From NCBI RefSeq assembly GCF_007754155.1, contig NZ_CP037423.1:7622938-7686937 (forward strand): 64,000 nucleotides of DNA, read 5' to 3'. The notes under the pieces were generated by a model. That model saw only the letters and a program-made list of their open reading frames with translations. It had not been told where the DNA came from and searched no databases. Positions 17,045-27,340 of this stretch are shown here, in pieces (position 1 is the stretch's first letter; the number at the start of each line of letters is the position of its first letter). The DNA is from Stieleria neptunia (lineage in GTDB: Bacteria > Planctomycetota > Planctomycetia > Pirellulales > Pirellulaceae). The position numbers and the translations under genes were made by a program.

Positions 17045-18856
17045 CTACTTTCGACCGTAGAGGGGCCCAAAGTTTTCGCAGGCTCGGAAGTCTGCGCCTT
17101 CCAGATCGTCGGTCCCGAATGCGTTCCATGCACTCGGCCGGAAAACACGCGCCCGATCGACGTTGTGCATGTAAACCGGAATGCGAAGGATCGACGCCAA
17201 GGTCATGAACAGATGTCCGACATGGCCGGCTGTCATCACGCAGTGATTGGCGCCCCAGTGATTCATCACTTCATAGGTCGATGTGAACGCGCCGCGGCCG
17301 GTCAGCATCGGTGCGAACCAAGTGGTCGGCCAGGTCGGGTTGGTGCGCTGGTCCAAGGTATCGTGGACGTCGTCGGGCAATTCTACCGTGTGTCCCTCGG
17401 CGATCTGCAGCGCCGGCCCGAGCCCATCGACCAGATTGATTCGGGTCATCGTCGCCGGCATGCCGCCGCGTGTCTTGAAACGCGAACTCATGCCGCCGCC
17501 GGGAAAATACTCGGTGATCGACGGATGCCATGTCGTCGCCTTCAGGCACCGTTCGACTTCGTCGTCGGTGATCTCCCAGAACGGCTTCATCGTCGGCGTG
17601 CCATCGGCGGCGGATTGTTGACCGGTCCCGTCCAGCGTCGCTGGGCCTGAGTTGATCAGGTGCAGCAGACCGTCGCTGGCCATGCCATCCAACCGATAAC
17701 CGTCGCAGACCGACGCCACCGCGTCCGGACTCCAATACGTCCGCAGGTCGGCAAACACCTGTGCCGTGTTGGTCAGCAGATGACCGAACAGCATGGTCGC
17801 CGCATTCATGGCATCGTTTTCGGTGGCGACGATGTACGGCGCACGCTTTCCATTCCAGTCGAACGAGGTGTTGAGGATGGCTTCCATGAAGTCCCCGTTG
17901 GGGAAATGATCCGTCCATTGACGTTGGCCTTGGAAACCGGATGCGATCGCGCCGTGGCCATGAGCCTGCTCGTTCAGTCCCATTTCAGCCAATTTCGGAT
18001 TGCCGACCATCAAGTCGCGGGCGATCAACGCCATCTTCACACAATCCGACCACTCGCCGTCGAGTTGTTCGCGGGAACGCTTGGTGGCATCGCTGTTGTA
18101 ATCGTCGCCTTCGGGGCAGTTCTCTTTGACCCAGTCGAGCGCCGCCTCGTACTCGGCTTGATCGAATTGGCCCTTGTTCATCCGGCCGATGAACTCGCTC
18201 ATGTCGATGTCTTCGACACGCATGCCGAGCCATTTTTCCCAGAACGAGTAGTCGACCATCGATCCGGCAATGCCCATCGATGTCCCGCCCATCGACAGGT
18301 AGGACTTGCCCCGCATCAACGCTGCCGCCAAACCGCAGCGGGCGAAGTCCAGGATCTTCGTTTGCACATCAGCCGGCATTGCCGCGTCACCCGCGTTCTG
18401 GACGTCGCGTCCATAGATGCCGAATGCGGGAAAGCCTTTTTGCGAATGCCCGGCCAGGACGGCTGCCAGATAAACGGCTCCGGGACGTTCGGTTCCGTTG
18501 AATCCGAACACCGCTTTGGGGCGTAGCGGGTCCATGTCCATGGTTTCCGATCCGTAACACCAGCACGGGGTGACGGTCAACGACAGCCCCACGTTCTCGC
18601 GACGAAACAGGTCTTCGCAGCGGCTGGCTTCGGCGACGCCGCCGATGCACGTCTCGGCAATCACGCACTCGGCCGGTTCGCCGTTGGGATAGTAAACATT
18701 GCTGCTGATCAACTCGGCCACTCGCTTGGCCAGATTCATCGTCTGGTCTTCGAGCGATTCACGGACGCCACCGAGTCGTCCGTCGATCGTGGGTCGGATG
18801 CCGATCTTGGGGAGGTTGCCGTTCCAAACGCTGGGAGATGAGAGAGGAGTATTCAT
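17045..18856 (-). CDS. fucI: L-fucose isomerase
   Basis: The 603-residue protein is close in length to E. coli FucI (591) and converts L-fucose to L-fuculose in the cytoplasm using Mn2+. The family start [26 protein letters not shown] is visible. The probable metal ligands are Glu346 ([10 protein letters not shown]), Asp370 (FADLRTYW) and His538 (HWGANHCVM). They match E. coli Glu337, Asp361 and His528 with nearly constant offset. The ATG at 18856 gives the expected N-terminus; the much longer frame upstream is Arg/Pro-rich shadow. It is transcribed towards the aldolase gene, 145 bp away. L-arabinose isomerase-like activity is an unlikely alternative. Confidence 0.95.
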   Translation of the reverse strand: MNTPLSSPSVWNGNLPKIGIRPTIDGRLGGVRESLEDQTMNLAKRVAELISSNVYYPNGEPAECVIAETCIGGVAEASRCEDLFRRENVGLSLTVTPCWCYGSETMDMDPLRPKAVFGFNGTERPGAVYLAAVLAGHSQKGFPAFGIYGRDVQNAGDAAMPADVQTKILDFARCGLAAALMRGKSYLSMGGTSMGIAGSMVDYSFWEKWLGMRVEDIDMSEFIGRMNKGQFDQAEYEAALDWVKENCPEGDDYNSDATKRSREQLDGEWSDCVKMALIARDLMVGNPKLAEMGLNEQAHGHGAIASGFQGQRQWTDHFPNGDFMEAILNTSFDWNGKRAPYIVATENDAMNAATMLFGHLLTNTAQVFADLRTYWSPDAVASVCDGYRLDGMASDGLLHLINSGPATLDGTGQQSAADGTPTMKPFWEITDDEVERCLKATTWHPSITEYFPGGGMSSRFKTRGGMPATMTRINLVDGLGPALQIAEGHTVELPDDVHDTLDQRTNPTWPTTWFAPMLTGRGAFTSTYEVMNHWGANHCVMTAGHVGHLFMTLASILRIPVYMHNVDRARVFRPSAWNAFGTDDLEGADFRACENFGPLYGRK

Positions 18857-19008
18857 GATGGAGGTTTTTGGACGATTCCCTTTTGCCGGAGAACTGGTGG
18901 ACCGCGAATCCGAAGGCGGCGATGGTAGTGGTGAAGCGAGCCGTTGGCGATCCGAATGATACAGCAACGGCCGCCAAAGCTCGACCGGTGATGGTCCTCT
19001 CTGGGCGA

Positions 19009-20907
19009 TCAATCGACGGCTGATTCGCCCTCGCGTTTGAGCGTCAATTGCCTCAGGTTCATGGGTTGCCAAGACCCGGGGGTGGGGATGACGCGGACAC
19101 TCTTCCGCCCGGGCTCCCTGACCCGGATCGAGCCCAGATCTCGCTTGGCGTAGCGACCATAGCTGCCCGTGGAGGGGACGGACGCGGAGAGCTGCGAATC
19201 GTTGACCGACACCCGGAATTCGGTTTCTGATTCTTGAACAGACATCACAGCGGAAACCCGATAGACGCCGGGTTCGCGGATCTCGATCTCCCATTCGACC
19301 CAGGCCTGGTCGTCCAGCCAGTACCCGACGTGCGGGATTCCGTCATGTTCGCGAAGACCGGCGTCCCGACTGCCTTCGTTATTGTGAATGAAGGCTTGGT
19401 CGGCAAAAAGTTCGAGCACGCCGTCTTGTCCAGGCGTGGGCAACAGCGATCGGACTTCCGGCGTTCCGCTGACGACCAGTTTGATCACGCTGTCGTCGGC
19501 GTCCGGCGGATCCGCGGGCAAGCTGACCAGGACGCCGTCCTCGACAGACCGGGTGGAAAGCACCTGACCGCCATCGAAAAGACGGGCCGATCGGACCTCG
19601 TTTTCCAGCCCACGCACGACCAGCTTGCCGTCTTGTGGCCAGTCGAACACGTGCAGGTAAAGCGCCGTCCCGTCCGCGGTGGCTTTGGCCGTGCAGCGTC
19701 CCCAATCCGGCTTGCCGATCGGGCCGGCCGTGGTGCCGTAAATCGATTCTCCGTTGGTTTGCATCCACTGTCCGATTCGCTGCAGTCGTTCGACCGCCTG
19801 GGGCAACAGCGTGCCCTTTCCCGTCGGGCTCACGTTGAGCAGATAGTTTCCGCCCTTGCTGGCGATGTCGGCAAGGTTGCGAATCAACGTGCGGGTGGAT
19901 TTGAAATTCGTGTCGGATTTCTTGTAGCCCCAGCTGCCGCTGATCGGCATGCAGACCTCCCAGTCTTTGCCCTGCGGTGCTTGCCGGGGAATGTTGCGTT
20001 CAAACGTCTTGTAGTCGCCGGGAAAGTCCTCGCCCAATCGATCGTTGGTCAGGACGTCGGGTTGCAGTTTGGTCAGCGAATGCAAGCTGTTGAACGCCTC
20101 TTCGCTCATCGCCCGAGGCGTGTCCCACCAAAAGATACCGATGGGCCCGTATTCGGTCAGCAACTGCCGCACTTCCGGAACCGCCTTCTCACTGACGTAT
20201 TGGTCACTGCTGACGCGTTTGATGGTTTTATCCCAGCCGTTGCCGAATCCGCCCGGATGATGCCAGTCTTGAGCCTGGGAATAATAAAACCCAAACTTGA
20301 TCCCCTGCTTTTGACAGGCCTCGGCCAGCTCCTTCATGATGTCGCGACCAAAGGGGCTGAAGTCGACCACGTTGTAGTTGGTCGCTTTGGAGTCGAACAT
20401 CGCAAAGCCGTCGTGGTGCTTGGCCGTGATGACCAGGTACTTCATGCCGGCTTGCTTGGCCAATCCGACAAATTGGTCGGCATCAAAGTCGACCGGGTTG
20501 AATTGCTTGGCGTATTGCTCGTATTCGGCGATCGGGATCTTGCCGCGTGCCATCATCCATTCGGCGCTGTTGGGCAATTCCTGGCCTTTGTATTGACCGC
20601 CGACGACCGAGTAGACGCCCCAGTGCACGAACATGCCGAATTTTGCTTCACGCCACCACGCCATCCGCGACGCGTTCTCGTCCGGCGATTCGGTGGGCGG
20701 CTGAGTCGCTGCCGGCTGAGTCGCTGCCGGCTGGGCTGCGGGTTGCTGGGCTGCGGGTTGCTGGGCTGCGGGTTGCTGGGCGGCAAGATGCTGCGTGGTG
20801 GTGTGGCTGGCGAGAACCACAGCGACCAAGACAAAAATTCCGTGCCGGGCAGAACGCAGTCGAGGGAGCGATGAAGGGAATCGTGGCAGTCTGTTTTGAT
20901 CGGGCAT
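19009..20907 (-). CDS. Secreted alpha-L-fucosidase, GH29 (second copy)
   Basis: The 632-residue enzyme has a signal-like segment ([22 protein letters not shown]). A low-complexity linker of [10 protein letters not shown] repeats (about 44-72) follows, then a GH29 barrel: [38 protein letters not shown] and [12 protein letters not shown], where Asp262 is the likely nucleophile. Cys/Trp-rich C-terminal beta domains follow, with a possible carbohydrate-binding module at about 520-625. It is only moderately similar to the other fucosidase here, so the two may act on different linkages. It is the first gene of the leftward fucose locus. Confidence 0.9.
   Translation of the reverse strand: MPDQNRLPRFPSSLPRLRSARHGIFVLVAVVLASHTTTQHLAAQQPAAQQPAAQQPAAQPAATQPAATQPPTESPDENASRMAWWREAKFGMFVHWGVYSVVGGQYKGQELPNSAEWMMARGKIPIAEYEQYAKQFNPVDFDADQFVGLAKQAGMKYLVITAKHHDGFAMFDSKATNYNVVDFSPFGRDIMKELAEACQKQGIKFGFYYSQAQDWHHPGGFGNGWDKTIKRVSSDQYVSEKAVPEVRQLLTEYGPIGIFWWDTPRAMSEEAFNSLHSLTKLQPDVLTNDRLGEDFPGDYKTFERNIPRQAPQGKDWEVCMPISGSWGYKKSDTNFKSTRTLIRNLADIASKGGNYLLNVSPTGKGTLLPQAVERLQRIGQWMQTNGESIYGTTAGPIGKPDWGRCTAKATADGTALYLHVFDWPQDGKLVVRGLENEVRSARLFDGGQVLSTRSVEDGVLVSLPADPPDADDSVIKLVVSGTPEVRSLLPTPGQDGVLELFADQAFIHNNEGSRDAGLREHDGIPHVGYWLDDQAWVEWEIEIREPGVYRVSAVMSVQESETEFRVSVNDSQLSASVPSTGSYGRYAKRDLGSIRVREPGRKSVRVIPTPGSWQPMNLRQLTLKREGESAVD
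20701..20790. repeat. 15-bp tandem repeat coding for a Pro/Ala/Gln linker
   Basis: A unit of 15 bp (GCTGCGGGTTGCTGG on the plus strand) occurs three to four times and is followed by two diverged units (GCTGCCGGCTGAGTC). It lies within the second fucosidase gene and encodes PAAQQ and PAATQ steps directly after the signal peptide. Such arrays change length easily by slippage, always in steps of five residues. Confidence 0.8.
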
Positions 20908-21104
20908 TCGCTTCGGGTTCCAAGGATGATTTCGTCGGATGTTCAGCTGGGCAATCCGTTCCGGTGCAGCGATGCGTCGCGGCCGCAGGATTCCGACAAT
21001 CGGGGATGGGATTCACCTTAGCGACACGATCCCGTTCGTAAAGAACGTTTTGCGTCAATTGAGGCGGTGAATGCGACATCGGAGGCCCCAGGATCATCCA
21101 TGTA

Positions 21105-21215
21105 AGGACCGTCGGAAGAATAAGTGGCGGAGATTGATTGTGGGATAGGCTTCCAGCCTGTCGTTTTCGCCATGACAGGCTGGAAGCCTATCCCACTTAT
21201 TCTTCCGACTGTCCT
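21105..21215. repeat. Nested inverted repeat, MITE-like
   Basis: Outer arms of about 23 bp (AGGACCGTCGGAAGAATAAG at the left, its complement with one mismatch at the right, ending 21215) enclose a second inverted repeat. The second repeat has perfect 23-base arms at 21140-21162 and 21174-21196 (TGGGATAGGCTTCCAGCCTG). A close copy of the inner part occurs at 27262-27318. The element sits in the gap between the second fucosidase gene and the next gene. The rest of 20908-21358 holds nothing I can support. Confidence 0.75.
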
Positions 21216-21358
21216 AAATGCTGAAGTTGTCGCGCCAGTCGCCAAGGCTTTCGGCGATTCGCCGAGAAATCGAATCGGAACGCGGCCCCCAATCAACCGG
21301 TTGGCAGCGTGACGCCGGAAACGCCAGACGCAAATCGAACGATTTGCCACCGACGTGT

Positions 21359-22231
21359 TCAACGATCGATGGCTTCTTCAATTCGCTGCCACTGGTCCGA
21401 TGGCAACAGCCTCGCCAATTGCAGATTGAAATAGGGCCGGTCCGGATTGCGAATGTTACTCCAGGGCGGAGCCAGGCGAGGCACGTCCCAGACAAGCTTG
21501 TCTCCGTAGTACAATCGGAGCCGGTCATGACGCGACCGCGCCGGCGAATAAACCCACGTGGATCCTGCGTCGGTGCGTCGAGCTTCGATGACCAGTAGCA
21601 GTTCCGGATCCGTCGAGTCGACAAATCCGTAAACGGCTCCGTCGAGGATCTGCTCATTCGTGCTCTCGTATCGATACAACGGTTTGGACAGCAGCCGCAG
21701 ACGAGAAATCTCGTCGGGCGCAGTGTGAGGAGAAAACTCGGCGCGGAATTGACGGGCGATCCGATTCATCTGACCGAGTCGCGTCGTCGCCGAGTTCGTC
21801 GGCGGCCGAATGTCGGCGATCGGGCGGAATTCGACACCCGGCTTCGCGGGCGACCATTTTGGGACGCCGTCTCGATGCATCGTGAACTTCTCGTCGCTAA
21901 GCGACTGAAACTCTGCGTCAAAGATCCTCTTCGACGTCACTGCATAAATCGAAACGATTGCTTCAGCGCACCCCTGGTGCGTCCAGATGTAGGTGTCGCC
22001 GAATGCGGATCCTTGCGTTGCCTTCGACCAACGTAAAAGCGAGCGGGGAACTCGGCTCAGCGCAACACCATCGGGCATCGTCACAGTGTACCGATCGGCC
22101 TCCTCATCGCAGATCTCATGCACCAGTCGACCGAGCGATGTTTCTTCCGAATCCTGAGCCCGAACCGAGTGAGCGGCGAGTGCAATAACCATCGCCAGAC
22201 ACTTCATGAAAAGAGTTTGTTTCGCTGGCAT
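21359..22231 (-). CDS. Secreted protein of unknown function
   Basis: The 290-residue protein has a signal peptide (LFMKCLAMVIALAAHSVRAQ) and no domain I recognise. The mature part is mixed alpha/beta and rich in Arg and Tyr, with segments such as YGFVDSTDPELLLVIEARR and RLRLYYGDKLVWDVPRLAPPW. No catalytic motif is obvious. The ATG at 22231 follows GGAGAA by 6 bp, which fixes the start; an upstream in-frame start at 22303 lacks this and would disrupt the signal peptide. It lies between the fucose locus and a Uma2 gene on the other strand. Confidence 0.75.
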   Translation of the reverse strand: MPAKQTLFMKCLAMVIALAAHSVRAQDSEETSLGRLVHEICDEEADRYTVTMPDGVALSRVPRSLLRWSKATQGSAFGDTYIWTHQGCAEAIVSIYAVTSKRIFDAEFQSLSDEKFTMHRDGVPKWSPAKPGVEFRPIADIRPPTNSATTRLGQMNRIARQFRAEFSPHTAPDEISRLRLLSKPLYRYESTNEQILDGAVYGFVDSTDPELLLVIEARRTDAGSTWVYSPARSRHDRLRLYYGDKLVWDVPRLAPPWSNIRNPDRPYFNLQLARLLPSDQWQRIEEAIDR

Positions 22232-22923
22232 TTGAGATTCTCCGCTGATGCGATGATGCTCCAAAGTCGGCTTGATTCTAAGCCCCAACGTCTCCGGCAT
22301 CAAACGCGGAATGTCTCAACGACAGTGAAACAACGTTCCGATGTGAACCAAATCCAGCACGATCCACCACTTCCAAGCGAGATTGCCGAGCCATCGCAAT
22401 CTCACCAAATTGAACAGGGCAAGACAAAAGCGGCCCCAAAAGCGGCCGCGTGCCCAGAAAAGTATGGGCGGCACTTGTTGGTCGCCCGTCGTGCCAATTG
22501 CTGGTTCCCGCTCCTCCGTCCCAGAGGATCGTTGCGAGGACTCGCCGATTCTCGCGCGTTTCCAGTCGCAGTTTTCTCGATCTCTTTCGGGCGGAAGTTT
22601 GTGAATTGCGGAAAACAGTTCGCCTTGGGCGACGCGCGGGCTTTGCGGGCATAGAAACGGTTTTGACGTAGTCGAACTCGAATCGAAGGCGGAGGTTCAT
22701 CCTTCCGCACAACGTCAATGCGTGTTTTTGCCGTTCCTTTTTTCACACGTTTTCCATTTCTGAATGAATTTCTGCTGTCGAGCTTGCTGACGACGAGGGA
22801 TCAGCCGCACGGCGGATCTGCCCCGCACGGGAATACACTTTCCATCACCCGACGAACGTTTGCTTCGTTTACAATGACGCAGGCGAATTTGTTACGGTTA
22901 TTCCAGGTGTTCGTGGATCGATC
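22232..22923. other. Gene-free stretch upstream of the Uma2 gene
   Basis: This 692-bp stretch contains several open frames on both strands, but their products are Arg/Pro/Ser-rich, lack domains and overlap each other. None has a convincing ribosome binding site. It must hold the promoters of two divergent genes. I see no repeat of the families found elsewhere in the window. Confidence 0.5.
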
Positions 22924-23532
22924 ATGTCCGAAGCCCCCCCTCCCCTCCCATCCAAAAACGGTGAACCGGCGTGGGAAGCGGCCTACTTGCATCCTCCGCA
23001 AGGTAGTTGGTCCGAAGAGGAATTCCTGAAATTTCACACCAACCGAATGGCTGAGCTCGCCGAAGGAAGGCTGGAGATACTGCCAATGCCGAACCTGAAA
23101 CATCAGCGGATGCTGCGGTTGTTGCTGGGGTGGCTTGAAAACGCGATGCCCGAAGGCGGTACCGCCCTTTTCGCTCCGCTGCCGATTCGATTGTTCCCCG
23201 GCACGATTCGAGAACCGGACCTGCTATACATCGCTCCTGAGAACCGTCCAGCCGCCGATGTCGACTATCCTGACCATCTTGATCTGGTCATGGAGATCGT
23301 CAGCCCCGGTAGTGAAGCGAGGCACCGCGACTACACCGACAAACGCCGTGACTATGCCAAGGCGGGTGTCGCCGAATACTGGATCGTGGATCCAGTCGAG
23401 CAGCGGGTTACCGTGCTATCGTTGAACTCGGACCGATATACGGAAATCGGCACCTTCGCGGTCGGACAAGTCGCCTCGGGTGAGTTACTGACGGGACTGC
23501 GGGTCGACGTTTCAACGCTCATGAAGGCATGA
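22924..23532 (+). CDS. Uma2-family (DUF820) PD-(D/E)xK nuclease-like protein
   Basis: The 202-residue protein fits the Uma2/DUF820 family, a restriction-endonuclease-like fold expanded in planctomycetes and cyanobacteria. Expected elements are visible: AELAEGRLEILPMPNLKH near the start, REPDLLYI with the acidic residue, HLDLVMEIVSPGSEARHRD with the second acid, and KRRDYAKAGVAEYWIVDP with the family lysine. The acidic and Lys residues could form the nuclease site. No partner gene is apparent. The true substrate of this family is not settled. Confidence 0.9.
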   Translation: MSEAPPPLPSKNGEPAWEAAYLHPPQGSWSEEEFLKFHTNRMAELAEGRLEILPMPNLKHQRMLRLLLGWLENAMPEGGTALFAPLPIRLFPGTIREPDLLYIAPENRPAADVDYPDHLDLVMEIVSPGSEARHRDYTDKRRDYAKAGVAEYWIVDPVEQRVTVLSLNSDRYTEIGTFAVGQVASGELLTGLRVDVSTLMKA

Positions 23533-23804
23533 TCGGCGGCCGTCCCTGCACAGCTACGGGCTGCATATTGTTTGCCGACCCGAACATCCGCATCCGGAAC
23601 CGTGTCACGATATCTGATGTTCCCGAAATTCGTCGACGATTTCGTCCAAGTCTTCGCCTAAAATTTACGATTTGTCGGCAGACGCTCCGTAAGATCCTGG
23701 GGCGACAAATCGGTGTCGACGATCTCTTCTTGATCCGGAGTGAGAGTCAGGGATCCGCGGGAACAGCTTGCCATCGGCGGGTGTGCTCCACTGCTGCGAC
23801 GCGA
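23533..23804. other. Gene-free stretch between convergent genes
   Basis: This 272-bp gap separates the Uma2 gene and the CxxCH protein gene, which converge. On the minus strand two very short acidic frames can be read, one ending with LDEIVDEFREHQIS and one containing LTPDQEEIVDTDLSPQDL. They look like scraps of decayed genes rather than a live gene. No terminator hairpin stands out. Confidence 0.35.
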
Positions 23805-26800
23805 TCAATGCCCGCCTTCGGGTTGCAGCCTGGTTTTGCCGACCGGCTTGAGCTCGACGCGAAGTCCATCGTCGCGCTGTTTTCGGTCGATCGAAAACGT
23901 GATCGAATGCCGGCCACGTTCCAACTGAATCGGGGCCGCAAGATCATCGATGCGTTGGTCGTCGACCCACAGCCCCAGGCCGTCGCTGGAGTTCAAATCC
24001 AACCGAACGGTGCCGGCGACGAGCACGTTGACGAATCCGCGTGCGAAGACCGCTTCGGAATCGGGCCAATCGGCAGTGGGCAACTCGCCGCGGACCATGC
24101 TGTATGCCGGCAACCAATCGGCATCGTCGGTAGGGATCGCGGCACTGTCGGGGCCAGCACTGACACGCCATTTGCGAATGACGGGACTTTCGTCATTGGC
24201 ATAGTCACCCGGCTTGCCGAGAACCGAGATGAATTTGACCAGATCCAGAAACTCGCCGCGGTCCTTCAGTTGGTCGGCCAGTCCCGCCGGCATCAACGAC
24301 TTGGCGGGGACTTCCGCCTCGATTTCATCGGTCGCGAAACGCACCTCTTGGCCCGACGCTGAAGAATCGCGCAAGACCACTTCTTGTTCGTTTCGAAACG
24401 TCACGATCCCGGTTCGCACGCTGCCGCTATCCAGCAAAAACGTTTTCGTTTCATAGTGTTCGGCGATCGCCGCATTGGGACGCAGAATCGATTCGACCAG
24501 GTACTTGGTTTTCGCAGCGGCTCCCACGGCGACCAAGTTGGGGCCGATGACCGGTCCGGCCGGTCCGATCGCGTGACACTGGGTACAGGACAGCGACTTG
24601 CGGCGGTAAATCAGTTCGCCGCGCGCGGCGTTGCCACGTGTTTCCGCGTCGCTCGCCAGTGTTTCGATCTCCTCGGCCAACAGATCGGCTGTCAGCGAAC
24701 CCGATGTGGTCGAAGGTTGAAATGATTTCGCAAGCGTGTCGGTCAACAAACCGCTTTCGCGATGGAATTGGCTGACTCGGTCGCTGACCAACGGATGAAT
24801 CGTGACGCCGGCCAAGGATTCGCCCAGCCGTGTTCCACCGTTTTGTCGACTCAAGAACGTTTGCACGAGCGACACCGGATCCGCCCGCTCGGGGTCTTCA
24901 CTCATCAGCGTCGCCGCGGCATCGGCGGCACGATCCAAATCGATGTGGGCCAAGCCCGCGACGGCTGCATAGCGAGTTTCCAAGTCGCCGTCGGCCGCCA
25001 GGCTCGCCAACGGTTCCGAGTAAGCCTTGGCGCTGGTCTGGGCCAACGCGACCGCGATGGCTTGCTTGACCGCTGGACTGAAGGAATCGTCCTGCAATGC
25101 GGCCAATTCCTCTCGTCCGGCAACACGCCAAGCGCCCAGGTTGTTGGCGGCAAGAACGCGTACGGCTTCGTTGTCGCTGTCCAGCAGCGTCCTCAGACCT
25201 CGCATGATGCGTCTGAGTCGCGTCGACGCTTTTTGCTTGGCCAGCTGTTGCAGCGATTCGAGCATCGCGATCGACGTGTCCTCCGACCGGATCCCGTTCC
25301 CCTTGGTGAAGGCGGTCACGATCGTGCGGATGTCGTCGTCGGTCCCGACCTTGATCAGCTGCGATTGCACGTTCCGCAGACTTTGGGAACTCGGGGATTC
25401 TTGTTTCAGCAATTCGGCGAGCGTGCGATCCAGTCCGATGCCGGCCCCCTGTTCGACATAGTCTCGGTGACTGGACTTGGCAAACTGCAACCCGCCCGAC
25501 TCCATGGCCGGACGCCAGTGGTTTTCGAGTGCTTTCGTGGTTTGCGAAAGCGCGTCGTCAATCAGCTCGTCTCGCGGATGATCCAACGCATTCAAGCATG
25601 CCAGGAACGACTGGGCGTTGGGGATGAATCCGGCCGACAACACGGCTTCCATGCGGGTTCGCGGGAACGCATCTGCCGATGCTTTGGCGATCATCGCGAT
25701 CGGATCGGACAATTGTTCGTGCCAGTAACGAATCACCCTCGCGCCGGCGGAACGCGCATGCCCGTCGTTCGCGTCCAGGACGCGGGCAAGAATCGATTCG
25801 CTCACACGTTCCACATTTTGACAGGCCCACATGGCTTCGACCAGGTGATGATCGTAATCGGGGTCTTGCTCGGGCAGTGATTCAACCCAAGCTTCGGCCG
25901 CGGCGAGCACGCTGTCCGGATCACGCTCGCTCAGTTCTTTCCTGGCTTGGTGGCGGATCCAATCCTCCGGACTTTTTAATTGATCGACCAGCGACCGGAT
26001 CGACGCCCCAACCAGCTTCGGTTTTTCAACGAGCGGTCGATGCTTGTGCGTGATCCGCCAGATGCGTCCGTGGTCGTGATCACGGCGCGGGTCGCGAAAG
26101 TCATGCTGGGCGTGGTTGATGATCGAGTTGTACCAATCGGCGACATAGACCGCACCGTCCGGGCCGATCTTTACATCGACCGGCCGAAAGTTGGGGTGTT
26201 TTGATTTGATCAGCGGCTCAAGGACGTTGGCGCGAAAACCGGCACCGTCTTCGATGAATTCATACCGCACGACGGTGCGGCTTTTGAAACGACCGGTCAG
26301 CAACTGGCCGCGAATGTCATCGCCGACATGGCTGCCCGTCGCCAGATCTCCGCCGCATTGTTTTTCGGTGCTAATCAAGGGCTTGATCCGAACCGACTCG
26401 TCACTGTTGCCGCTCGCCGGAGACAGGTACAGGATGCGAGGGTTGTTGACCATGAACGATTGGCCCCAGCGATCAAAGACATGTCCCCAGGGATTGCCGC
26501 CGGTGCCGCGACAGAACATTCGCAGCTCCATCGTGCGAGGATTGTATTGGTAAACGCCGCCGTTGAAGTTTCGCAACACGCCGTATTGCGTTTCGACTTG
26601 GGCGTGCAGAAAAATGCCTTCTTGAAAATAAATCCATCCGCCGGGGCCACGCCGCCACGCGCTGATGCTGTGGTGACTGTCTTCGATCCCGAAACCCGTC
26701 AGCACCAGTTCTTTTTCGTCGGCGACGTCATCCCCATCGGTGTCTTTCAGGAAAAACACGTCGGGCGACTGCGCCACATAACAGCCTCCGTTGGCCAGTT

Positions 26801-27200
26801 CGATCCCGGTGGGCAGGTACAATCCATCGGCGAACACGGTGGACTTGTCCGCCACACCGTCGTTGTCCGTGTCTTCCAGGATGATGATCTTGTCGTTGGC
26901 GACTTCTCCGGGTTTCAGCTGCGGATACGCCCAAGAGCATGCGACCCAAAGCCGTCCCCTGGAATCCCAATGCATGTGGACCGGGTTGGCGAGCATCGGA
27001 TCCGCCGCGAACAGGTTGGCCTGGTAGCCCTCGAGTAGCTCAAAATTTTCCAGTTCTGATGACGGGTCATGATTGTTCATCAGATCCAGATCAGCATCCT
27101 TCAGGTTCTTGATGCCGCTGGCGTCTTGGGCGGACGCCGTTGCCGTCAGGCTTGCGACGACCGTGGCAAGACACAATGCGATGCGTAGCGATCGTTTCAT
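23805..27200 (-). CDS. PVC-type haem-binding CxxCH protein (membrane-bound dehydrogenase-like)
   Basis: This large exported protein (1131 residues) has a signal peptide (RIALCLATVVASLTATASAQ). Residues 45-390 form a beta-propeller of the sugar-dehydrogenase type (MHWDSRGRLWVACSWAYPQ, DTDNDGVAD, VKIGPDGAVYVADWYNSII). A long HEAT-like helical region (about 400-880) and a C-terminal cytochrome c domain with CTQCHAIGP complete it, followed by a beta domain that may bind carbohydrate. The start at 27200 matches the signal peptide; a longer frame overlaps the SGNH gene. It probably passes electrons from oxidation of an external substrate, but the substrate is not known. It follows the SGNH gene on the same strand. 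Confidence 0.9.
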   Translation of the reverse strand: MKRSLRIALCLATVVASLTATASAQDASGIKNLKDADLDLMNNHDPSSELENFELLEGYQANLFAADPMLANPVHMHWDSRGRLWVACSWAYPQLKPGEVANDKIIILEDTDNDGVADKSTVFADGLYLPTGIELANGGCYVAQSPDVFFLKDTDGDDVADEKELVLTGFGIEDSHHSISAWRRGPGGWIYFQEGIFLHAQVETQYGVLRNFNGGVYQYNPRTMELRMFCRGTGGNPWGHVFDRWGQSFMVNNPRILYLSPASGNSDESVRIKPLISTEKQCGGDLATGSHVGDDIRGQLLTGRFKSRTVVRYEFIEDGAGFRANVLEPLIKSKHPNFRPVDVKIGPDGAVYVADWYNSIINHAQHDFRDPRRDHDHGRIWRITHKHRPLVEKPKLVGASIRSLVDQLKSPEDWIRHQARKELSERDPDSVLAAAEAWVESLPEQDPDYDHHLVEAMWACQNVERVSESILARVLDANDGHARSAGARVIRYWHEQLSDPIAMIAKASADAFPRTRMEAVLSAGFIPNAQSFLACLNALDHPRDELIDDALSQTTKALENHWRPAMESGGLQFAKSSHRDYVEQGAGIGLDRTLAELLKQESPSSQSLRNVQSQLIKVGTDDDIRTIVTAFTKGNGIRSEDTSIAMLESLQQLAKQKASTRLRRIMRGLRTLLDSDNEAVRVLAANNLGAWRVAGREELAALQDDSFSPAVKQAIAVALAQTSAKAYSEPLASLAADGDLETRYAAVAGLAHIDLDRAADAAATLMSEDPERADPVSLVQTFLSRQNGGTRLGESLAGVTIHPLVSDRVSQFHRESGLLTDTLAKSFQPSTTSGSLTADLLAEEIETLASDAETRGNAARGELIYRRKSLSCTQCHAIGPAGPVIGPNLVAVGAAAKTKYLVESILRPNAAIAEHYETKTFLLDSGSVRTGIVTFRNEQEVVLRDSSASGQEVRFATDEIEAEVPAKSLMPAGLADQLKDRGEFLDLVKFISVLGKPGDYANDESPVIRKWRVSAGPDSAAIPTDDADWLPAYSMVRGELPTADWPDSEAVFARGFVNVLVAGTVRLDLNSSDGLGLWVDDQRIDDLAAPIQLERGRHSITFSIDRKQRDDGLRVELKPVGKTRLQPEGGH

Positions 27201-27261
27201 GGGTTCAACACGAGAGAAAGCGGTGGGGAATGACTGGCGAACAAGATGATGAGTGGGGAAA

Positions 27262-27318
27262 GTGGGATAGGCTTTCAGCCTGTCGATGCTGAACGGACAG
27301 GCTGGAAGCCTATCCCAC
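27262..27318. repeat. GTGGGATAGGC inverted repeat, second copy
   Basis: Two 23-base arms (27262-27284 and 27296-27318) pair with one mismatch. They match the inner hairpin at 21140-21196, but the loop differs (GATGCTGAACG-like here). It lies between the SGNH gene and the CxxCH protein gene, which share a strand, so it may weaken read-through between them. Confidence 0.75.
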
Positions 27319-27340
27319 GGTTCGGGTTCGTTACTATTCT

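Noticed and set aside
17660..18526. 288-codon plus-strand open frame
   Set aside because: It is antisense to fucI and has no signal or domain.
17045..19294. 749-codon reading of the FucI frame
   Set aside because: The added 146 residues are Arg/Pro-rich, unlike any FucI N-terminus, and would overlap the fucosidase gene.
19234..20874. 546-codon plus-strand open frame
   Set aside because: It is antisense to the well-supported GH29 fucosidase gene and its product has no domain; high GC makes such mirror frames common here.
22278..22746. Two overlapping minus-strand frames in the gap before the Uma2 gene
   Set aside because: Neither has a ribosome binding site, domain or sensible composition.
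23600..23740. Acidic fragments resembling antitoxin or regulator ends
   Set aside because: They are under 35 residues, broken by stops, and have no partner gene.
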